Origin: Mimachlamys varia
Taxonomy: Eukaryota; Mollusca; Bivalvia; Pectinida; Pectinidae
Length of the DNA: 64,000 bases
NCBI GenBank assembly: GCA_947623455.1
Contig: OX392528.1
Location: forward strand, 49,060,322-49,124,321
Direction of reading: 5' to 3'
The notes below the pieces were generated by a model. That model saw only the letters and a program-made list of their open reading frames with translations. It ran no database searches and had not been told where the DNA came from. Positions 63,001-64,000 of the stretch are shown here, in pieces; position 1 is the first letter of the stretch; every line of letters begins with the position of its first letter. A program made the position numbers and the translations under genes.

Positions 63001-63805
63001 TCTTCTGTAGAGTGGACTGGAGCACCTGTTGATGCTGACTGCATTCCTTCTCGTAGAACTGTAGCTTCGTCTCCAGCTCCTGTATCCGGGCCTGGTACTG
63101 ACGGTTACTGTCATCTACCTGTATATTACAAGGGTAAAATATATATATAACACTTGTACATAGTAGCACAAGTACAAGTAACATCTACGTATACCTGTAC
63201 ATGTACTGTCGATTACTTTCATCTACATTTCACCTGACAGTGTATATAATTATATATTACACATGTAAAATAGGACACCTGTACATAGTATAACATCTAC
63301 CTGCAGTACATGTACACCTGTCAGGCAAATTAAAACACTTGTACATGGTACAGGTAAATATATTATGCCTACCTGAACATTATATTTATACACAGGTAAA
63401 ATACAACACTTGTAGTGTACATACATTATAGAACAAATTACATCTGTCAGATAAATTAAAATACTTGTACATAATACAGGTAAATATTATGTCTACCTGT
63501 ATATTATACACACATAAAATACGACACTTGTGTACATTGTGCAAAAACAACTAGCATCTATTTCTATTTTTGCTATAATGTAGTTTATTTATTAATTATG
63601 TACAATCATGTATTATAAACTCATAGGTTACAGTTTCAGATTTTTTTTCTAATTGTTTCCATTTTGTTTAAGTAAACATTCCTGTTACCATAGTTACCTG
63701 TTTGTGTAGCCTCTCGTTCTCCTGGATCTTGCTGAAGAGTTCCTCACTGTAGACCCCCGGTGATGTAGGTGCTGGAGCAACTGAAGATGGCTCTGCATTT
63801 CTGTG
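48076..63805 (-). CDS. PPP1R21: PPP1R21 (protein phosphatase 1 regulatory subunit 21), 3' 18 exons
   Basis: Coiled-coil scaffold of the FERRY complex, a Rab5 effector that links mRNA to early endosomes; also described as a PP1-binding protein. Exons from the 5' side: 63698-63805, 62954-63118, 62383-62441, 61996-62090, 60982-61184, 60344-60445, 59204-59292, 58439-58575, 57908-58000, 56925-57052, 56237-56404, 54671-54763, 53524-53625, 51778-51930, 50155-50301, 49402-49500, 49102-49242, 48076-48099. All are GT/AG and in phase, 701 codons then TGA. Family landmarks: IQENERLHKQ, LSNFYTYSEQR, DVSKHYNSKVSLEHQLPTAT, NRKVLLSSTESREGL, KLEQEKEHWMLELQL, and TTTKSYEGQLSMMSEHL, the family's C-terminal signature. 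The tail is basic (EKKKFRK). The N-terminal KLRAQ region, about 100 residues in vertebrates, lies beyond 63805. The last exon codes only 7 residues. Confidence 0.93.
48375..49030. repeat. 21-22-bp minisatellite (about 30 units), PPP1R21 last intron
   Basis: Unit ATTATGACATCACTACACAAA with variants. It fills much of the intron between exons 17 and 18 and stops about 70 bp from exon 17. Confidence 0.93.
49595..49735. mobile_element. Small inverted-repeat element, PPP1R21 intron 15
   Basis: ATTAAGGATTAACCTTTTAT ... ATAAATCCAATGGAGCACGA and the complement TGCTCCATTGGATTTATAAT + CCTTCATTATAAT. The same words occur near 32910-33015 and 41030-41130. Confidence 0.55.
50800..51345. repeat. 150-bp tandem repeat, 3 copies, with a GACGGACGG tail, PPP1R21 intron 14
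   Basis: AAAATGGCGGTCATGGGGGC, GGATCATTTCTGTCAAGTTT, CAGTGCAATCCCACTGGTTG and AACTTGAGAAGAAGTTTAAA repeat three times. The array ends in ACGGACGGCACACGG words and TCGGATCAGATGACCTAAA. The + strand frame of 151 codons here is a by-product. Confidence 0.85.
51425..51675 (+). mobile_element. tRNA-derived SINE, PPP1R21 intron 14
   Basis: Box A-like ACGTAGGATGTTGGGCTCA and box B-like GGGTTGCGGGTTCAAGTGAT about 40 bp later. Then the conserved core AAGGTGCTTTACTCTACTTG + TTCCAGTCTACTCAGCTGTA. Same core as 10085-10265. Confidence 0.75.
51978..52170. mobile_element. Dispersed repeat, copy 1 (PPP1R21 intron 13)
   Basis: ACTAGAAATGTCTGTGAGAC + ATAAATGCCCCC, TTTGATGACAATCGGATCAG, CATGGGACGGGACGG and GGCTGGGGCATAA, matched by 57485-57692 in the same order. 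Confidence 0.7.
52490..53340. repeat. Tandem repeat of about 150 bp with AGGTCA words, 5 copies, PPP1R21 intron 13
   Basis: TTTGTCAAGCTCCATCCAAG, AAACCTTTCAGCCAAAAATC, GAAGAAATTGTTTGAAGGTT and CCTTGTGACCTTGAATATAG + GTCAAGGTCATTT repeat in order. The array ends in a GATGGACGGACGGACGG tail. Confidence 0.85.
54230..54480 (+). other. RecQ-helicase-like fragment, broken, PPP1R21 intron 12
   Basis: After CCAATCAGAAG and an ATGGCGGCC start, a frame near 54335-54425 reads FQIDKFKDFQQSSIEALMKK then QDVYLSVKT. This resembles the segment just before the Walker A loop of RecQ-type helicases (FKxFQxxAIxALLxGKDVfv). It is frameshifted from the ATG, and no Walker A follows. Probably a captured or transposon-borne fragment. 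Confidence 0.4.
55990..56053. repeat. Near-perfect hairpin, PPP1R21 intron 11
   Basis: GATTGAAAGTCATTTTTTTT + AACTTTCATAG and its complement CTATGAAAGTTAAAAAAATG + ACTTTCGATC. Arms about 31 bp with almost no loop. Confidence 0.75.
56147..56232. mobile_element. Small palindromic MITE, copy 1
   Basis: AACTCATTCACCCCTGAAAC ... complementary arm CTTTAGGGTGAAGGAATTAA. Same family as 61670-61765. Confidence 0.6.
57485..57692. mobile_element. Dispersed repeat, copy 2 (PPP1R21 intron 9)
   Basis: Matches 51978-52170, including AGAAATGTCTGTGAGACATA, AAGTTTGATGACAGTCCGAT and CATAGCGGGGGCATAAA. Confidence 0.7.
58728..58930 (-). mobile_element. Degraded SINE related to 60585-60762
   Basis: Shares GGTCTTATTGTTGGAGAAAA, CATATCTTTTCACATCTG and GGTGAAAGGCAAGTGTGCTA with the better copy at 60585-60762. 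The tRNA-like boxes are lost. Confidence 0.5.
59395..59844. mobile_element. Mariner-like MITE flanked by TA, PPP1R21 intron 6
   Basis: Ends CAGTGCATTCCTCTTTATAT + CATG and, at the right, GGTGATATTAAGTGGAATCA + ACTG, flanked by TA on both sides. The interior repeats ACATGATATAAAGAGGAATG-type words in both orientations. Confidence 0.7.
60128..60278. mobile_element. Degraded palindromic MITE (family of 41466-41656)
   Basis: AGGCCTCTGTTTCATCAATG ... AATGTTGATGAAACTGAGGC with AAGTTAAGG/CCTTAACTT-like words inside. PPP1R21 intron 6. Confidence 0.65.
60585..60762 (-). mobile_element. tRNA-derived SINE, PPP1R21 intron 5
   Basis: On the - strand: AGTGCAGTGGATAGCACACT + TGCCTTTCACC (box A region) and GGCCGGGGTTCGATTCCCCG (box B, GGTTCGATTCC). 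The downstream part reads, on +, GGAGGAAACCAGAGTTCCCA + GAGAAAACCC, a common mollusc SINE body. Confidence 0.75.
61670..61765. mobile_element. Small palindromic MITE, copy 2
   Basis: TTAACTCTTTCACCCCTGAA ... TTCAGGGGTGAATGAGTTAA, about 90 bp with nearly perfect ends. PPP1R21 intron 4. Confidence 0.7.
62480..62935. repeat. Pyrimidine-rich minisatellite, about 5 units, PPP1R21 intron 2
   Basis: CTCTCTATCAATAGTCAGTT, TCCTACTACAGTACAGTGTA, GCCTATATTTCTCCCCCCAT and GGACTCCTTCTCTC repeat at 85-110 bp spacing. Ends 19 bp before exon 2 of the visible gene. The 146-codon + strand frame is a by-product. Confidence 0.88.
63115..63560. repeat. Tandem repeat of about 100-120 bp, PPP1R21 first visible intron
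   Basis: ACCTGTATATTACA, ACACATGTAAAATA, GACACTTGTACATAGT and AACATCTACCTG recur 4 times in order. The first unit overlaps the acceptor of the exon ending at 63118. Confidence 0.75.
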
Positions 63806-64000
63806 CTGTAAACAAATAACGAGACAGTAAAGAGATATTGTAAAAAAACATAAAGCGGTAAAAACAGTCAAACGCCCATGTGCATATAAATCCAGAGATA
63901 CAAATAAAACAAAACACTGTAAGCGTAAATCTCATTAGGACAAGTAAATTTGCTCCATCAGGGTTCGTGTTGGGTATTTTATAAATGGGGTCCTTTCCTA

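Overview
This window is animal nuclear DNA: AT-rich, with split genes (GT/AG introns, exons of 24-364 nt) and dense small repeats. The repeat types (fold-back MITEs, tRNA-derived SINEs, tandem repeats rich in AGGTCA half-sites, minisatellites) and the proteins suggest a lophotrochozoan, most likely a bivalve mollusc. The species cannot be fixed from sequence alone. I assembled four gene models by checking splice sites and reading frame exon by exon.

(1) 0.5-26.9 kb, + strand: two head-to-tail paralogous acyl-CoA synthetases of the ANL/4-coumarate-CoA-ligase-like family, each starting with an Arg/Ser-rich, presequence-like N-terminus. Gene 1 (503-12337) has 11 exons that join into 577 codons plus stop. 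Gene 2 (14272-26853) has the same exons with the same lengths and phases, except that no counterpart of exon 9 (GD motif and hinge) is visible. Without it the frame breaks. Intron 2 of gene 2 carries a 2.8 kb, 36-bp satellite with an E-box palindrome (CACGTG) in nearly every unit.

(2) 28-43 kb: a tandem segmental duplication (about 28.1-34.4 and 34.55-42.6 kb). Each copy carries, on the - strand, a four-coding-exon gene for a 229-residue protein I cannot assign to a named family. Its N-terminal amphipathic helix closely resembles the PKA RII-anchoring helix of AKAPs, and its C-terminus is basic with a CC pair. Each copy also has a likely 5' UTR exon, a promoter region with TGACGTCA (CRE) palindromes, two minisatellites that are much longer in copy B, intronic hairpins around a 43-nt exon, and a decayed non-LTR retrotransposon on the + strand. 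Element insertions present in only one copy mark both boundaries of two MITEs.

(3) 43.4-48.1 kb: a 440-bp unit in three near-identical tandem copies, further AGGTCA-type repeats, and a gene-free stretch.

(4) 48.1-63.8 kb, - strand: 18 coding exons (701 codons) of PPP1R21, a coiled-coil scaffold of the endosomal FERRY complex. Its N-terminal exons lie beyond the right edge. Its introns hold SINEs, MITEs and tandem repeats.

The most interesting parts are the duplicated AKAP-like gene with CRE-bearing promoters, the E-box satellite, and the lost exon plus patchy exon similarity in the synthetase pair. No CRISPR array, rRNA gene or intact tRNA gene was seen.
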